A stretch of DNA of 5,970 nucleotides, from contig CACXCV010000084.1 of assembly GCA_902766215.1 (NCBI GenBank), forward strand, positions 1 through 5,970. The letters are read 5' to 3'. The notes below the pieces were generated by a model. That model had not been told where the DNA came from. It ran no database searches and worked only from the letters and a program-made list of their open reading frames with translations. Of the stretch, positions 5,787 through 5,970 are shown in pieces. The position numbers were made by a program, and so were the translations under genes. The first letter of the stretch is position 1, and the number at the start of each line of letters is the position of its first letter. The DNA is from Oscillospiraceae bacterium (GTDB taxonomy: Bacteria; Bacillota; Clostridia; Oscillospirales; Oscillospiraceae).

Positions 5787-5970
5787 ATGCGCGCTGTGTT
5801 AACCCGGGTGCGCGAGGCATCCGTTGAAATTGCCGGGCAGACCGTGGGCCGGATCGGCCAGGGCTACCTGATTCTGCTGGGCGTGGCTCCGTCCGACACC
5901 CCCGCCGTGTGCCGCAAGCTGGCCGAAAAATGCCTCAGCCTGCGTCTGTTTGAGGACGAGGCCGGCAAGA
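5787..5970 (+). CDS. dtd: D-aminoacyl-tRNA deacylase Dtd (3' end beyond window)
   Basis: Only the first 61 codons are visible; the family is about 145-150 residues long. The start MRAVLTRVREASVEIAG, followed by GRIGQGYLILLGVAPSDT and CLSLRLFEDEAGK, is the typical Dtd N-terminus (RVxxASVxV, GxGLLVLLGV, LRIFxDExGK). Dtd removes D-amino acids (and mischarged glycine) from tRNA in the cytosol, using a cross-subunit Gly-cisPro motif in a homodimer. The SQ and GP catalytic motifs would lie outside the window. The ATG at 5787 is chosen because GGAGGG (5773-5778) stands 8 bases upstream and the family alignment starts there. An ATG at 5782 is out of frame. It is 22 bases behind rel, in the relA-dtd order common in Firmicutes, and is probably transcribed from the recJ promoter. 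Confidence 0.93.
   Translation, partial: MRAVLTRVREASVEIAGQTVGRIGQGYLILLGVAPSDTPAVCRKLAEKCLSLRLFEDEAGK

Noticed and set aside
5782..5802. Six-codon mini-ORF (MECALC) overlapping the dtd start
   Set aside because: The ATG is only 3 bases after the GGAGGG site, too close for good initiation. The Dtd family start at 5787 uses the same site at better spacing. Overlap by chance is enough.
1..5970. CRISPR array, insertion sequence, prophage, tRNA, rRNA or T-box
   Set aside because: I saw no regularly spaced long repeats, transposase motifs, terminal inverted repeats with target duplications, clover-leaf tRNA sequence, or T-box leader before any gene.

Overview
The window looks like a chromosomal segment of a high-GC Firmicute, most likely a gut Clostridia of the Oscillospiraceae/Ruminococcaceae type. 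The evidence is strong AGGAGG-type ribosome binding sites, SigA-like promoters (TTGNNA-N17-TATNAT), a bifunctional Rel protein, and a recJ-rel-dtd gene string of the kind known from Firmicutes. The assignment to family level is inference from gene order and base composition, not from a database search.

Layout. Positions 1-387 (minus strand) hold the first 129 codons of a YfbR-like HD-domain nucleotide phosphohydrolase that runs off the left edge. A 145-base divergent intergenic region (388-532) carries a very good promoter for that gene and a weaker one for the gene on the other side. Positions 533-937 (plus) encode a 134-residue membrane-anchored protein of unknown function. A 545-base region without a convincing gene (938-1482) follows. 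It holds a hairpin just after that gene, a cluster of TGCACA repeats, a promoter-like TTGACA element with repeated CTCCGGTTT boxes, a strong intrinsic terminator, and a near-consensus promoter for recJ. The promoter and terminator lie only about 70 bases apart, so they could define a short two-hairpin RNA.

From 1483 to the right edge lies a plus-strand operon: recJ (single-strand DNA exonuclease), rel (bifunctional (p)ppGpp synthetase/hydrolase) and the start of dtd (D-aminoacyl-tRNA deacylase, cut by the right edge). The gaps are 37 and 22 bases and I see no terminator between the genes. The apt gene, which lies between recJ and relA in Bacillus subtilis, is absent here.

Functionally the operon joins DNA repair/recombination (RecJ), the stringent response (Rel) and proofreading of D-amino acids on tRNA (Dtd). 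The divergent HD phosphohydrolase probably acts on nucleotides, so the segment is conserved housekeeping rather than accessory DNA. I found no mobile element, CRISPR array, tRNA or rRNA. The most interesting unexplained part is the 938-1482 intergenic region.
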